This document shows positions 1-9,549 of a stretch of DNA of 49,649 nt, in pieces (the first letter of the stretch is position 1; each line of letters starts with the position of its first letter). Source of the stretch: Fragilaria crotonensis (Eukaryota; Bacillariophyta; Fragilariophyceae; Fragilariales; Fragilariaceae); NCBI GenBank assembly GCA_022925895.1, contig JAKSYS010000478.1, positions 1-49,649 on the forward strand. The letters run 5' to 3'. Position numbers and translations under genes: made by a program. The notes below the pieces were generated by a model. It worked only from the letters and a program-made list of their open reading frames with translations. It searched no databases and had not been told where the DNA came from.

Positions 1-62
1 CTCCGTAACAGACGGACGCACGCACGCACACACGCACACAATTAATTTATAATATAGTAGGA
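1..62 (-). repeat. End of a Helitron-like interspersed repeat (copy 1, cut by window edge)
   Basis: Positions 1–61 match 35040–35100 base for base, including the CGCACGCACACACGCACACA tract and the AT-rich end in AGTAGG. The match stops where the flanks diverge. The rest of this copy lies outside the window. The other copy (34863–35101) is complete and is described there. Confidence 0.75.
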
Positions 63-164
63 TATAGTAGGATATGTATCGGGTATACTAAACTCAGAGC
101 ACACAAATACCACAAACCACAACACGCAGCACCAAATCACGGCACAACTACTGTCGAAGGAACG

Positions 165-1300
165 ATGGAAAAAAAGTCATCAGCGGGGCTCCGCCGCCCA
201 CACTGTCAGCCTGATCGCAACGTTCTGACAACTGCGTTGGTGGCCATTTGCGTGTTTTTCACACTTCTCTATAACCGCGCATCGCAATCGGAATTGCCAC
301 AGCAGGCACCAACTGGCGCGAAAACAAATCTGAAAGGTGGTGGTTTGACGGCACAAGAAGAACAAGAAAAACAGATCGCACACGACAAGGACAAGTGGAA
401 AGCTGCTACAAACAAGTGCAGTCATCCACGCAAAAACCAAATCACTGTTAGCGAGAACGTGCTTACACCAGGTGAATGCAGTGTGGGTTGGGGCACTGAA
501 GCGGGCGTTAGCAGCGGTCAGAATCTAGAAGATGCAGTCATGTTCAATAGATTCTTTTCTGGTTCAAGCCCATTGGCACACCTTGGTCAAGGAAATGGCA
601 ATGGCAAGCAAGTTGATGGTATCTATCTGGAAATGGGTGCTTTGGATGGCGTCACCTTTAGTAACTCAAGACTCTACGAGTATTGCGCTGGATGGGATGG
701 GATCTTGATTGAGGCGCAACCGGAAAATGTCAAGCACTTGTATGAAAATCGTCCTTGTGCCATCATTATTCCAGAGGGAGTCTGTGGCGCTTCTAAAGAT
801 GGCTCGCCATCAACGATTCGCATGTCCCTTGACGAGGGCACAGCGTTTGATCTCTCCACGCGTGAATCATCCGACATTGTCCCAGGTGTTGACGTTCCTT
901 GTCGTCCCCTCAGCACGATGTTGGAAGAATATGGTGTCAACAGGATCAATTTCTTCTCATTGGATGTTGAAGGTGCAGAACTCAAAGTTCTTGAAACTTT
1001 CGATTTCAAAGGTCAAAATTGACGTGCTCATGGTCGAGGGAGATTTCATCCACTCAAGGAGATTTGGGAGACGATGTCAAGGCCGCAAATAATGCCAAGG
1101 TGGAGGCAGTCCGTACATTGGTGGAGACCATGTCTGACATGAAGCGAGTTCCCTCCCGCCTTGATTCAGGGAAACAGATGAGCGCGTGTGCAAGGAACGG
1201 AATCACAGATTGCTTGTACTTTAGCATTGCTGGATCCGATGTGTTTGTGAGCCCTGAATTATATGAATATGATACGAAGCCGTGGACGTTTACTGGCTAG
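165..1300 (+). CDS. FkbM-type SAM-dependent methyltransferase, reading frame broken twice
   Basis: The first 285 residues start at the ATG at 165. A single membrane segment at about residues 21–37 suggests a type II or secretory-pathway protein. Residues 152–165 hold the FkbM SAM-binding motif (YLEMGALDGVTFSN), and residues 253–271 hold the FFSLDVEGAE motif typical of the family. The frame stops at 1020, but homology continues as VLMVEGD in the next frame and then in a third frame to the stop at 1300 (DDVKAANNAKVEAV..., ending YDTKPWTFTG). The first shift is at an AAAA run near 1016 and the second lies at about 1040–1075. FkbM enzymes usually O-methylate sugars or other small substrates; the substrate here is unknown. 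The conserved sequence on both sides of the shifts fits either sequencing indels or a young pseudogene. Confidence 0.75.
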
Positions 1301-1929
1301 TCACTTATCCACCGCAGACGAGATCGAAACCATGATTATTCTGCTTGCTGCGATGCATGGCGTTTGTCGTATTCCGTACAATGATAGTCTGAAGAATCAC
1401 TGGAAAACACATGGTACATGAGGTCAGCAATGGATTAACACAACGCACTCTTTTAGGTGCTCTGCAAGGAAATGACAAAGGATGAGTGCATGCAGGGGCA
1501 GTCGACTAAGTGTGAATAAAAAGACTTTGTTAAGTTCTCTACATGTGACCGGCATATTCATACTTGTCAGACCAATATCATACATGGTATGTATGCATGT
1601 ACGGTGTTGCGTTCAAGTAGTGTGCGAGTATTCAGTATTCAGTACGTAAAACCTGGTACTGGGAATTTTGCAGTAGGCATTGAAAGATGTCTCTATTTCA
1701 TAGTCAACCCCCCACCCCGGCCCGAGCTGCGGAACGCCATTGTACTAGCAACAACAATCAGCAAACTTGGTGTTGTCGCGTAGATCATTGATCTTGAGGT
1801 AGTACGTGTACTGCGCATACCATTTCTGTATTACGTAGTCCACGATTGCGAAGTGCACGCATGCATCCTACCAATGATTCAACTCTTCTATTAGTAGAGT
1901 GAATCCGGACAAGCCAATCGTCGAGTTCA
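1301..1929. other. Intergenic, no gene seen
   Basis: This is the spacer between the convergent methyltransferase and SNARE genes. I see no convincing ORF or RNA gene. It contains a short GTAC-rich stretch (AGTACGTAAAACCTGGTACT, 1641–1660) of a kind that recurs in other spacers of the window. Confidence 0.6.
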
Positions 1930-3168
1930 TTAGTAGAGTCGCATGAATAAAATGACAAAAATCACCACGGCAAAGGTCTTGAGAATTAGTGCCCGATTGC
2001 CCTTCTTCAAGGAGTAGAGAATTTGGATTTCAGCTTGGCCGGCTGCAACATCTGTATGGGCGGCTTCAACATCATCTTCAATCTTATCCAGCGTTTCACC
2101 CTGAGCAACAATGAGATTGGACATTTTGCTAAACAGCGTGGACAGTTCAGCCAGAGATTTTTCCGCCTGTTTGGCATGCTCCAATCGAGTTTTAGTTTGC
2201 CGTTTCTCATGACGAACTTGGACTTGTTCTTGAACCGCGCCAACGTCCTGATTCGCTGGATTATTATTAGTAGCATTTTGACGTCGTTGTCGAATACCCT
2301 CATTTGCCATGGACGACGCGGCACCATAGTAACCACCATACCCCGTGGATACTCCTCCGCCATATCCAGAACCACCATAGGAACTAGTAGGAGCACTTGA
2401 AGTACCTGCTGTGTAACCTGCAGACATTGCTGTGCCGCCCGACGACGCCCCGTTCAAAGATCCTTGTCGGGCCGGCGCAATGCGTCGATGGCCCGTGGGT
2501 ATGCGGCCATTGGGTTTGTTGGACGCTGTTGTTGTCACGGTAAACAAAGGTGATTCCTGTAACGTCTTTTGTGCCGCTGCCGACGCTCCAACGGCTTTGA
2601 CTGGTTGTGGATTCCATAATTTTCGTCGCTGCGCTTGATCGGCCAAGACTGTGCCTCGCACCTTGAGGATCTCTTTGAGTCTAGCTGTTTGTTGGGAGGC
2701 AGCCGATTGCAACCATTCAGCAAGCAAGGATAAGTGTTTTTGATGTTGCCCCGTCGATCGGAATGCTTTAAGTTGCTCTACTATCGTGTTCAATTCCTTC
2801 GCGTCGGTTTCTAGTTGTTGAGTACAGGAGGCAATCTCATTCGTTGGGTCGTTGACATGACCACGTCGTTTCACCAGTTGCTGAAGTGTTTCCAATGAGA
2901 CATGCATCGCACGGAGGAGTGTAAGTCCATCTTCAGATAGAATTGAAACTTGAGGAAAGTACTGTTGTTGTTGCTCTTGATGTAATTCGAGTTGAGAGGG
3001 CTCGATGAACCACCAATCGTGTGGCGAAGGAGGCTGATTTTGCGCCTTTGCGATTTTGAGAGCCGTTCGGGCGCAGGACAAGAGTTCAGAAGTTCTCGAC
3101 ACGGCATGACTAGGAGTAGAAACGCCTTTCAGTTGCTGTATTGAGGCCACAGACGCCATTGCGGTCAC
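1930..3168 (-). CDS. Qa-SNARE, syntaxin-5/Sed5-like
   Basis: This is an intact 412-residue frame. A helical N-terminal region is followed by a Gly/Ser/Tyr-rich linker (about residues 235–285), then a SNARE coiled-coil motif, then a C-terminal tail anchor (about residues 393–411) that ends only one or two residues after the membrane helix. The zero-layer glutamine is Q356 in the stretch AQGETLDKIEDDVE, which matches the QGE(M/L)xDRIExNV signature of syntaxins, so it is a Q-SNARE of the Qa class. Such proteins drive vesicle fusion by forming four-helix bundles. Overall layout and length fit the Golgi syntaxin-5/SYP3 group better than plasma-membrane syntaxins, but that subgroup is an inference. 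The start is the ATG at 3168; a second Met follows at residue 4. No introns are needed. Confidence 0.8.
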   Translation of the reverse strand: MTAMASVASIQQLKGVSTPSHAVSRTSELLSCARTALKIAKAQNQPPSPHDWWFIEPSQLELHQEQQQQYFPQVSILSEDGLTLLRAMHVSLETLQQLVKRRGHVNDPTNEIASCTQQLETDAKELNTIVEQLKAFRSTGQHQKHLSLLAEWLQSAASQQTARLKEILKVRGTVLADQAQRRKLWNPQPVKAVGASAAAQKTLQESPLFTVTTTASNKPNGRIPTGHRRIAPARQGSLNGASSGGTAMSAGYTAGTSSAPTSSYGGSGYGGGVSTGYGGYYGAASSMANEGIRQRRQNATNNNPANQDVGAVQEQVQVRHEKRQTKTRLEHAKQAEKSLAELSTLFSKMSNLIVAQGETLDKIEDDVEAAHTDVAAGQAEIQILYSLKKGNRALILKTFAVVIFVILFMRLY

Positions 3169-3520
3169 GAGTGTCTAGTGTTGTTGCAGTCGACGATTTG
3201 GAAACGGATTGGTCAAATAGGGTGTGTGGGAAGTGGGAAAGCAACGACAACCGTAGACATGTTCATGTTCAGGGTCCTACTACGTCCTAGTACTAGTGGA
3301 CCGTTACCGTACTCCAGCACTAATTTTACAGCTGGTACTACTGTACCAGATACTGCAGTTCCAGTAAAGTTGTGATTTTCTATGCATATTTTCTGCTACT
3401 TGTAGGTCTAGTCCTCTCGTGCTTTGGTTTGCTTTTGCTACAGTAGGCAGCAGTACATTTAGGGTGAGGGGATCCAAGATCCTAAGGGTGACCCACACGC
3501 TTTGCATGGTGAATCCTAAC
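3169..3520. other. Intergenic spacer with GTAC palindromes
   Basis: This lies between the SNARE start and the 3' end of the dioxygenase-like gene, both on the minus strand, so it should hold the SNARE promoter. It contains the palindrome CTAGTACTAG (about 3288–3297) and a perfect stem-loop, CTGGTAC (3332–3338) with GTACCAG (3343–3349). I see no gene. Confidence 0.55.
3332..3349. repeat. Short perfect inverted repeat (GTAC family)
   Basis: CTGGTAC at 3332–3338 pairs with GTACCAG at 3343–3349 around a 4-nt loop. Similar GTAC-centred palindromes recur at about 4845–4895 and 21575–21586. Confidence 0.7.
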
Positions 3521-4725
3521 TCAAGGATGACGGTACAAGTGATGCCGCCTCTCATCGCTGCCAGTGTGTTGTTCACATATTCGGCAAAGCTCCCCCAACT
3601 GCAACGATGAATCCTCCAATCCATACCCAATGCTTCCTTCATTCCCTGGAAATCCCACATTGGGATGCTTGAAGGTCACGTAGAACAGTGCACGTTTTGA
3701 CTTGCTCCTCAAACCACTTTCTTCCTCGGCTCCTGTTTCAACAAATCCAAGTCCGGTCGTCGACGCCACACTTGCCACAGGAACTTGCCGATTGGCTGTC
3801 CCACAGTGTAATATTCTGGAATCAAAAATGACACACGACCCTATTGGCAACAACCCCACCGCGACTGTCGGTGCATCGCGCAGCAATTGATCCTTGGGAG
3901 ACAATCCGAATTCACAACACAAATCTTCCACACGACGACGTTGAATCGATCATGTGCCTCCTGACGATTGTGGGTGCCTGGAATCCAAATTGTGGGCCCC
4001 ATGTCGGGAGTAATGTCCTGCAGGGCCACAAAGCATGTGAGTGCGAGGGGTTCCAGACTAGTATTGTCCCTGCCATCATTTTCTTTGGGAATGACAAAAG
4101 GATGATCGGGATGGACATTTTGTCGCTGAGAACCGGGATGAGAAATCAAACAACTCAGCTCGTAGAGGATGCAGCTCTCTGTACCTTTGGCAAGTACCGT
4201 GGCGATGGTTCGACGGACCGGCGACTGAAGGAGTTCCTCCAGAGCATTCATCACTGGAGATGGTCCCAAGGGAATCTTGAGATCGCATCGACTTTTATTC
4301 AATAGGACATTGGCAAATCGTTCGGAAAAGCGAACCTCGCCCTTTTCGACGTCCGTTGTTGATCGGCGTTCGAGGTCCAAAACATAGTCCCTTAAACAAT
4401 TTGCTGTGTTTTCGGAGAGAACATTGTCGATTCGAACTACCCCATCATTGCGGAGTGTGTCACAGAAATCTCCAAGTTTGACCTCGAGTGGAGACAGATT
4501 CTTGGCCATTAGCTTCTCTTCGATTTCGCCTCGCAATGTCAGGATATGCTGCTGTTCGGATCGTACCGGTCGTTGGTCGTCGATGAAGTTCTCACTCAAT
4601 GCTCCAATACGACACCACGAACGGCGGCGCACATTATGAACGAGATCAGCACTATGAAATTGGAATGAAGCGCATTCACGCATAAGGACAAAGGAGGAGA
4701 GGAGGAGAAGGCGAGCCCCAGTCAT
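3521..4725 (-). CDS. Phytanoyl-CoA dioxygenase (PhyH)-like protein, one frameshift
   Basis: The family consists of Fe(II)/2-oxoglutarate oxygenases. From the ATG at 4725 the first 265 or so residues contain the PhyH core: the iron-binding H-x-D (NVHPDHPF, H205 and D207), then CFVALQDITPDMGPTIWIPGTH. At about 3930–3950 the frame shifts by one base and continues with RRRVEDLCCEFG, the distal iron-binding histidine (RILHCGTANRQ), and a C-terminal part with FYVTFKHPNVGFPGNEGS to the stop at 3521. Both halves of the catalytic site are present, so the protein would be complete if the shift is a sequencing error. The N-terminus (LLLLSSFVLMRECASFQF) looks like a signal peptide ending near a Ser-Phe, weakly like a plastid-import motif. 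The substrate is unknown; in this family it can be a fatty acyl or a secondary metabolite. Confidence 0.75.
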
Positions 4726-4842
4726 GATCTATCATCAAACTACACCGCATGGTGAATGATGACGAAGAAACGAATAAAGCAACGTCAAGCAAAGAATCGT
4801 CGGTGTGTGAGATGGTTGATGATTGTGGAGACATTTCATACA

Positions 4843-4950
4843 CAGTACTGTAGTACTCTAGTATCTGGCTACTGTAGTACGCTCGTACTCGGATCCACAG
4901 TAAAAGTGTATTGCTTGTAACTTAAAACCTACTGGTACTTGTACTCCGTT
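4843..4950. repeat. GTAC/TAGTAC-rich intergenic tract
   Basis: This is a run of short palindromic units (AGTACTGTAGTAC, CTACTGTAGTACG, ACTGGTACTTGTACTCC) between the dioxygenase-like gene and E1. The function is unknown. It could be promoter elements of the dioxygenase-like gene, whose ATG is at 4725. Confidence 0.5.
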
Positions 4951-5156
4951 ATGGAGTGATAGATTCTGCGTGCGAGCGCGGAGTGGAGGCCAGACCATGG
5001 TTAAATCGGGCGCACGTCAGACCGGGGTCGCAGGCAGGTGGTGACGTCACGGTGACGGTATCGGTCGCTACAGTACGAACGTTGGCCGGTGCTACGGTTT
5101 CAGGACTACTGGATGCTACGCTAGCGGCAGAGGAAGCGGGAGTGCTAGTAGCAAAC

Positions 5157-5345
5157 GCGACAGTATACGCGTGGGAGTCTACTGGACGGGTATACTGAGC
5201 TACGGTATGACTAGGCGTAACTACAGTACATGTAGACGTAGACACAGTGCTAGTAGGCGAAGCAACTGTGCTAGTATCTGTAGGTACGATGCAAGTAGAT
5301 GGTGCTACGTTGCGCGTAGGTGACACTACAGTATGTGGACGTGGG
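5157..5345. repeat. 21-nt degenerate tandem repeat inside the LTR
   Basis: About nine units of 21 nt, for example 5199–5219, 5220–5240, 5241–5261, 5262–5282, 5283–5303, 5304–5324 and 5325–5345. Most units share CTAC-N-GTA near the start and GTA-G about ten bases later. Read on the minus strand in one frame, each unit is a heptad with V at position 3 and S/T-rich flanks (such as STVASPT, STVSTST, CTVVTPS). The same array lies at about 16188–16376 in the other LTR. An array of regulatory sites in U3 is the likeliest role. Confidence 0.7.
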
Positions 5346-5533
5346 TGGAGTCCTACGGTGACGTCGGTAGCCAAGTGGGTACTAGTACACTGGCTATCGC
5401 TACAGGGGACTGAACCATGATGACGGCGGGTAAAAGTCGTCATGGTCAGTTACGCTGCTAGTAAAATTGTACATTGTTAAAATCGGTGGCCGGACTAAAT
5501 AAATTTACAGGTTGACAAATTTGTGAGAAAATC

Positions 5534-5589
5534 GTTGATCACAAGTGAGTGATCAACTTCGTTTGATGAGTGTTTCTGAGGAACACTCA
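5534..5589. repeat. Two adjacent stem-loops in the LTR
   Basis: GTTGATCAC (5534–5542) pairs perfectly with GTGATCAAC (5549–5557) around a 6-nt loop. TGAGTGTT (5567–5574) pairs with AACACTCA (5582–5589) around a 7-nt loop. Both are conserved in the second LTR. They could be factor-binding palindromes or RNA structure in the transcript. Confidence 0.7.
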
Positions 5590-5606
5590 GGAACACAAAT
5601 GAAACG

Positions 5607-5650
5607 GTGCACGTCTGAAGAGTGCACGTCTGAAAAGGTGTACGTCTGAA
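5607..5650. repeat. Three direct copies of GTGYACGTCTGAA in the LTR
   Basis: Copies lie at 5607–5619, 5622–5634 and 5638–5650, spaced 15 and 16 nt apart, roughly one and a half helical turns. The ACGTC core resembles bZIP/CREB-type sites, which is an inference from motif shape only. Confidence 0.6.
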
Positions 5651-5857
5651 GAGGTCGTACGAGGCCGAGCGTTGGGCGAGAAAATGGTCGTTTATGCAAC
5701 GAACGACATGAAAACGATCGTTACAATTTCCGAGTGGGATATGATTCCCGTACGACAGTAACGATACAACGTATACTGTTTACTAGCCTAATGTGAAGTG
5801 TCGCACTGAATAATGTAGATAGTAAAAATACGTAGGAGCGGTACTAAAAGTCTGTCA

Positions 5858-5871
5858 CCCCTCTTGAATCA
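5858..5871 (-). other. E1 polypurine tract
   Basis: On the minus strand, TTCAAGAGGGG directly abuts the LTR start TGACAGAC. This is the expected position and composition for the plus-strand primer of reverse transcription. Confidence 0.75.
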
Positions 5872-5908
5872 GATCTCCGTAGAAATTGGTGATGGAGAAA
5901 GTAGGTGA

Positions 5909-8286
5909 TCAGGGAGTTTGCAAAAAGATTTTGTCAAGGTGAGGATCAATCTTGGAGGATGTCTGAGTTTTGGTTAGGATGTCAGCAAGTTGAGAGTCAC
6001 AAGGGATCCAATAGAGTTGATGAGTACCATCTTGTTGGCCTTGGCGGACAAAGTGAAAGCGTCTTTCAATGTGGCGAGTTTTGCGAGTTAGTTTGCCGTT
6101 CTTGGCAATTTGAACAGTTGCTTCATTGTCAATCATAAGGACAGATGGGATTGTAGGTAAACGTTGGGATGATTCGCGCCATTGTTTAGTGCCAAGGTAT
6201 GTCATATCATATAAAAGCATTCTGATGTGGGCAGTAGCCATAGTTGCAGAACAGGCAGCCATGTATTCAGCTTCAGAGGTTGACATTGCAATTGGGGTAG
6301 GCATTGTTGAGTTGGCTTCAATGAGAGCACCATTGTGAAAGATCATGTATCCAACAGTTGATCTGCCAGTGTCAGGGCAATCTTGCCAGCTGGCATCAGA
6401 GAAGACAGTCAGGTCAGAGTATGGAATGCTGTGTTGGGCACAGATACTATAGATTGGGTTAGAGGTGCCATCAGGATAGAATTTCAAGGCATAGCTGGGT
6501 CGGCGTCTGAGATAGCCAAATAACCAGATAAGGGCGCGGAAGTCAAGTTCACCGGGGCAGATGCAGGCTTTTGCAAGTTTGCAGACTGCAAAAAGGATAT
6601 CGGCTCGTGTGTTATATGCTAGATAAAGTAGGGTGCATACGGCTGAGCGAAACGGGAGGCGGGAATGTCTTTTCTCAATTATAGACTTGTCATGATCGGT
6701 GACAGGGCGGTTATCTTTGGTGAAGACGTAATCGGGTGGGAAGGGAGTTTCGCGTTCAGGGAATTCGGAATCTGGGTCATAACGTTGGAGAGCGTTTAAG
6801 ACATAACGGTGTTGGTCTAGAGTGTAAGTGGAATCTTTGTGGCGGTGGATGCGCATTTGCAGGAACCATTGTGCAGGACCAAGGAATTTCACGTCAAAGC
6901 GGTTGCGGACGGAATCTTCGAAAGATTTCTCGATGGAATCATTGCTTCCAACATAAAGCATGTCATCAACGAAGAATAGGAGGCGAAGCCATTGGTTGTG
7001 TTTGTCATAGTAAACAAAATAGGATGGTTCTGCTTGGGATTGAATGAATCCTTGAGAGTAAAGCCATTCAGAGAATTCAATGTTCCAATATTTGCCTGAG
7101 TAGACAAGGCCATAGATTCCTTTGTCAAGAAGAAGTGGGACTCCAAAGTATTTGGCATATTCTGGGAAGTGGTAAGCAAGGTAAAGTGGCAGGATCACAA
7201 AGTGACGTCCAATAACTTTGGCTTGAAGATAGGCTCAATGAAGTCAGCACCTTTAAGGATGCGGCGGAAAGCACAGGTTTTGGATATGAGGAGCTTGACC
7301 CCTCTTGAAGATGCACAGGGTGACCATGTGTCTTCAAAAGGTTGAGGATCTCAATTGGGATAGTGTTAGATTTATTTACTTTCTTGGTGTTTTCCTCTCT
7401 TTGTTTGAGTAGTTGTTGCTGGTACTTTGCTTTAGTTTTCTTGATTCTTCTCTTTTCCATGTCGCCGCGTGCAACAAGGCGGGCTTTGAGTTTGTCAAGT
7501 TTGCCAGATGCTGTTTGCTTTGCTTTGAGCACAAGTTTAACTGGGATAATCAATTCATCTACATGGGGTTTCTGGCCAAGGATGAAGGTACCATGATCAA
7601 TGAGGTTCTTGATTTCCATTTTGATTGCATGAAGCCAGGCAGAGCGGATGTCATCATCAAGTTTGAGGACAGCTTGAAAGGATTGGGGTTCTGGCAAGTA
7701 TTTATCAACAGGATCATCATTTTCTGTGGATGTGTCAGCAGAGGCATCAAGGGTAAGCATGGCAGTGTGGATAGGGTCAATGGATGGTGGTGATTCAGCA
7801 CATTCTTGGAAGTAAAGTGTCATCTCTTTCTGAAGGGGTGTGTGTCTCTTCTGGTGATGAGTGAGGTTGAGCAATTGAGGTGCAGGTGGTGTTGGACCAG
7901 GTTGTAGATCATCATCATCAGTGTCATCATCATTGTCAATAGTCTCAATGGGAAGGGGATGCTTATCATTGTTAGTGGGTTCTTCAATGAAGGAAGAGGA
8001 TTGATTCCAAGGTTGGCAACAGATCCAGTTTGGTGAATGATGGTGGGTTCTGAATTCTCAACATTTTCAAGTCCATTAGGGTCCATGTGGGAGCGGATGG
8101 GAATGGCTCCAGCAAAGGGTTTGGAGTCAAAAGCAAGGGCAGAGCTGAAATCTTCATCAAAATAAGCGTCACGGGTTGTGATAATTCGTTGAGGATGGTC
8201 TGGGAATAGACAAGCCAGCCAGCAGAGTTTTCAGGAATCCAATAAAGTTCCACGGGATGCACGTTGGAGCTGTTGTTTATAAGTGA
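5909..8286 (-). CDS. E1 pol, part 2: Copia reverse transcriptase and RNase H (frame broken)
   Basis: Fragments in several minus-strand frames together give a Ty1/Copia RT (RVT_2) and RNase H. The upstream part (about 7870–7450) has DDDIRSAWLHAIKMEI and KLKARLVARGD. The middle part (about 7330–7150) reads TWSPCASSRGVKLL then ADFIEPIFKPKVIGRHF in shifting frames. The long intact part (7198–5909) has GVPLLLDKGIYGLVYSGKYW, the catalytic FFVDDMLYVG, RNase H motifs VFSDASWQD, STSEAEYMA and IDNEATVQIA, and ends in SQLADILTK typical of Copia. At least three single-base shifts interrupt the region. Just downstream of integrase (about 8286–7990) a stretch including GFPENSAGWLVYS and RDAYFDEDF matches the usual Copia linker. 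Confidence 0.85.
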
Positions 8287-9549
8287 TTAACTTGTTCGAA
8301 AGGTCGGTTCGTAACGTTTGAAATAGACTGGGCATCCAAATACGCGGAAGTTGATGAGGCTGGGTTTTCGGCCATAACTATAGTGGAAGGGAGTTGTAGG
8401 ATTTCCATCTTGATCAGTAACATTCTTTGCAGGGCAAGCATTGACAATTTGGACTGCATAGGCATGAGCATGGTGAAAGAAGGCACCTCCAAGTCTGGCA
8501 GTGTTGAGCAGGGTGTTTGCAATGTTGTGGACTTCTCTCCATTTGGCTTCACAAATTCCATTCATTTCTTGATGTTCAGGGGCTGCAGCTTCAACTTTGA
8601 TTCCAAGATTGGTGCAAGTTGAGATAAATTTTGCTGAAGTGAATGCTGTTCCAGCATCAGTGCGGATAAAGCGGACAGATTGGGTGCGGCCAAGAAGTTC
8701 TGATTGTGTGAGCCAAGATTGCAGGGCAGTGAGAATGGATAAAGTACTTTCAGTGGGTAGTCCAATCCAACCAGTGAGTTTGCCAGGAGTTGTCACAATG
8801 AAAAGGTAAGCAGAGTAGTTAGTGCTAGTTGTCAGGCCAAAGCGGAATGGGTTTCTTAGAAGGTCAAGGTGAAGTTGATGGAATGGTTCTGAACCTTGGC
8901 GGAGTGGGACTTTGCTTCTGGCGCGTTTTTGGCTGATTGAAATTCTGATTGGCCAAGTTTGAGTGTCAGTGGCTGGTGACAAAATGTGATCATTCCAAAC
9001 ATGGTGAAGGGATCCAGTCATAAGATTGCGGAAATTACGATGTGCAAGGCGACGGGATGTGATCTCAAGTGGCAAGGTTGCAGTGGGTTGGTCTGGGTTT
9101 GGATTGGTTGAAGTGTCCAAGTGTTGCTCAAAAGTGATGGCAGGTGAGTTTGAAGTGTCATCAGAAGTTGGATTGGGTTGGGAAGTCATGGAGAAAGCGT
9201 GTTCAGAGGGTAGTTCTTGAAGGATGGTTGGCCATGTGTATGTTGAGTTGTTGGGAAAACGGATTGTGGTTGCTCTGTTCTGGATGATGACTGTGAAGTT
9301 TTGGGTGGCAGAGATGGCAGTCAGGGAAAGCAGACGGTGACTAAGACCTTCAATGTAGTAAACATCAGCAAGACCAAGGATAGCTTTCTGTCCTTCTGTG
9401 GTTGTAAAGAAACAGTCAGTTGTGCCTTTGAAAGTGGATATCTTGGTGGTTCCATCAGCAAGGGAAACAGGTACATGGCAGGGTTCAACATCATGGAGAT
9501 CACTGAAAACAGGAGTGTAGTGACTTGTGGCACCACTGTCAGGAGCCAA
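8287..9549 (-). CDS. E1 pol, part 1: aspartic protease and integrase
   Basis: This is an intact 420-residue stretch. It opens with the retropepsin active site APDSGATSH (D4). The pre-integrase region follows at about residues 166–215. The integrase core has D229 (HLDLLRN), D298 (FIRTDAGTAF) and E334 (GICEAKW), a spacing of 35 residues between the last two as in DD35E integrases. In the pre-integrase zinc finger the expected C-x2-C appears as W-P-I-R (residues 199–202), so its two cysteines are missing. The stretch ends VFGCPVYFKRYE, a Copia hallmark, then the frame is lost near 8290. The protease frame differs from that of gag, so either a gag-pol frameshift or an indel separates them. Confidence 0.87.
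   Translation of the reverse strand: MAPDSGATSHYTPVFSDLHDVEPCHVPVSLADGTTKISTFKGTTDCFFTTTEGQKAILGLADVYYIEGLSHRLLSLTAISATQNFTVIIQNRATTIRFPNNSTYTWPTILQELPSEHAFSMTSQPNPTSDDTSNSPAITFEQHLDTSTNPNPDQPTATLPLEITSRRLAHRNFRNLMTGSLHHVWNDHILSPATDTQTWPIRISISQKRARSKVPLRQGSEPFHQLHLDLLRNPFRFGLTTSTNYSAYLFIVTTPGKLTGWIGLPTESTLSILTALQSWLTQSELLGRTQSVRFIRTDAGTAFTSAKFISTCTNLGIKVEAAAPEHQEMNGICEAKWREVHNIANTLLNTARLGGAFFHHAHAYAVQIVNACPAKNVTDQDGNPTTPFHYSYGRKPSLINFRVFGCPVYFKRYEPTFRTS

Larger units (their letters stand above)
4957..5857 (-). repeat. E1 3' LTR (901 bp)
   Basis: This copy matches 15988–16891. It includes a nine-unit 21-nt degenerate tandem repeat, two stem-loops and three copies of GTGYACGTCTGAA. The differences from the other LTR are G4 versus G5, A4 versus A6, and one T/G change near 5459. 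Confidence 0.93.

Noticed and set aside
1019..1075. An intron to explain the frame change in the methyltransferase gene
   Set aside because: The only GT...AG span would be about 40 nt and would remove the conserved VLMVEGD motif. Single-base shifts explain it better.
1589..1783. 64-residue ORF between the methyltransferase and SNARE genes
   Set aside because: No similarity, poor composition, in a convergent spacer.
4949..5443. 164-residue Ser/Thr/Val-rich ORF in the LTR as a separate host gene
   Set aside because: It is the translation of the 21-nt repeat inside the LTR and is repeated in the other LTR. It is kept only as a note.
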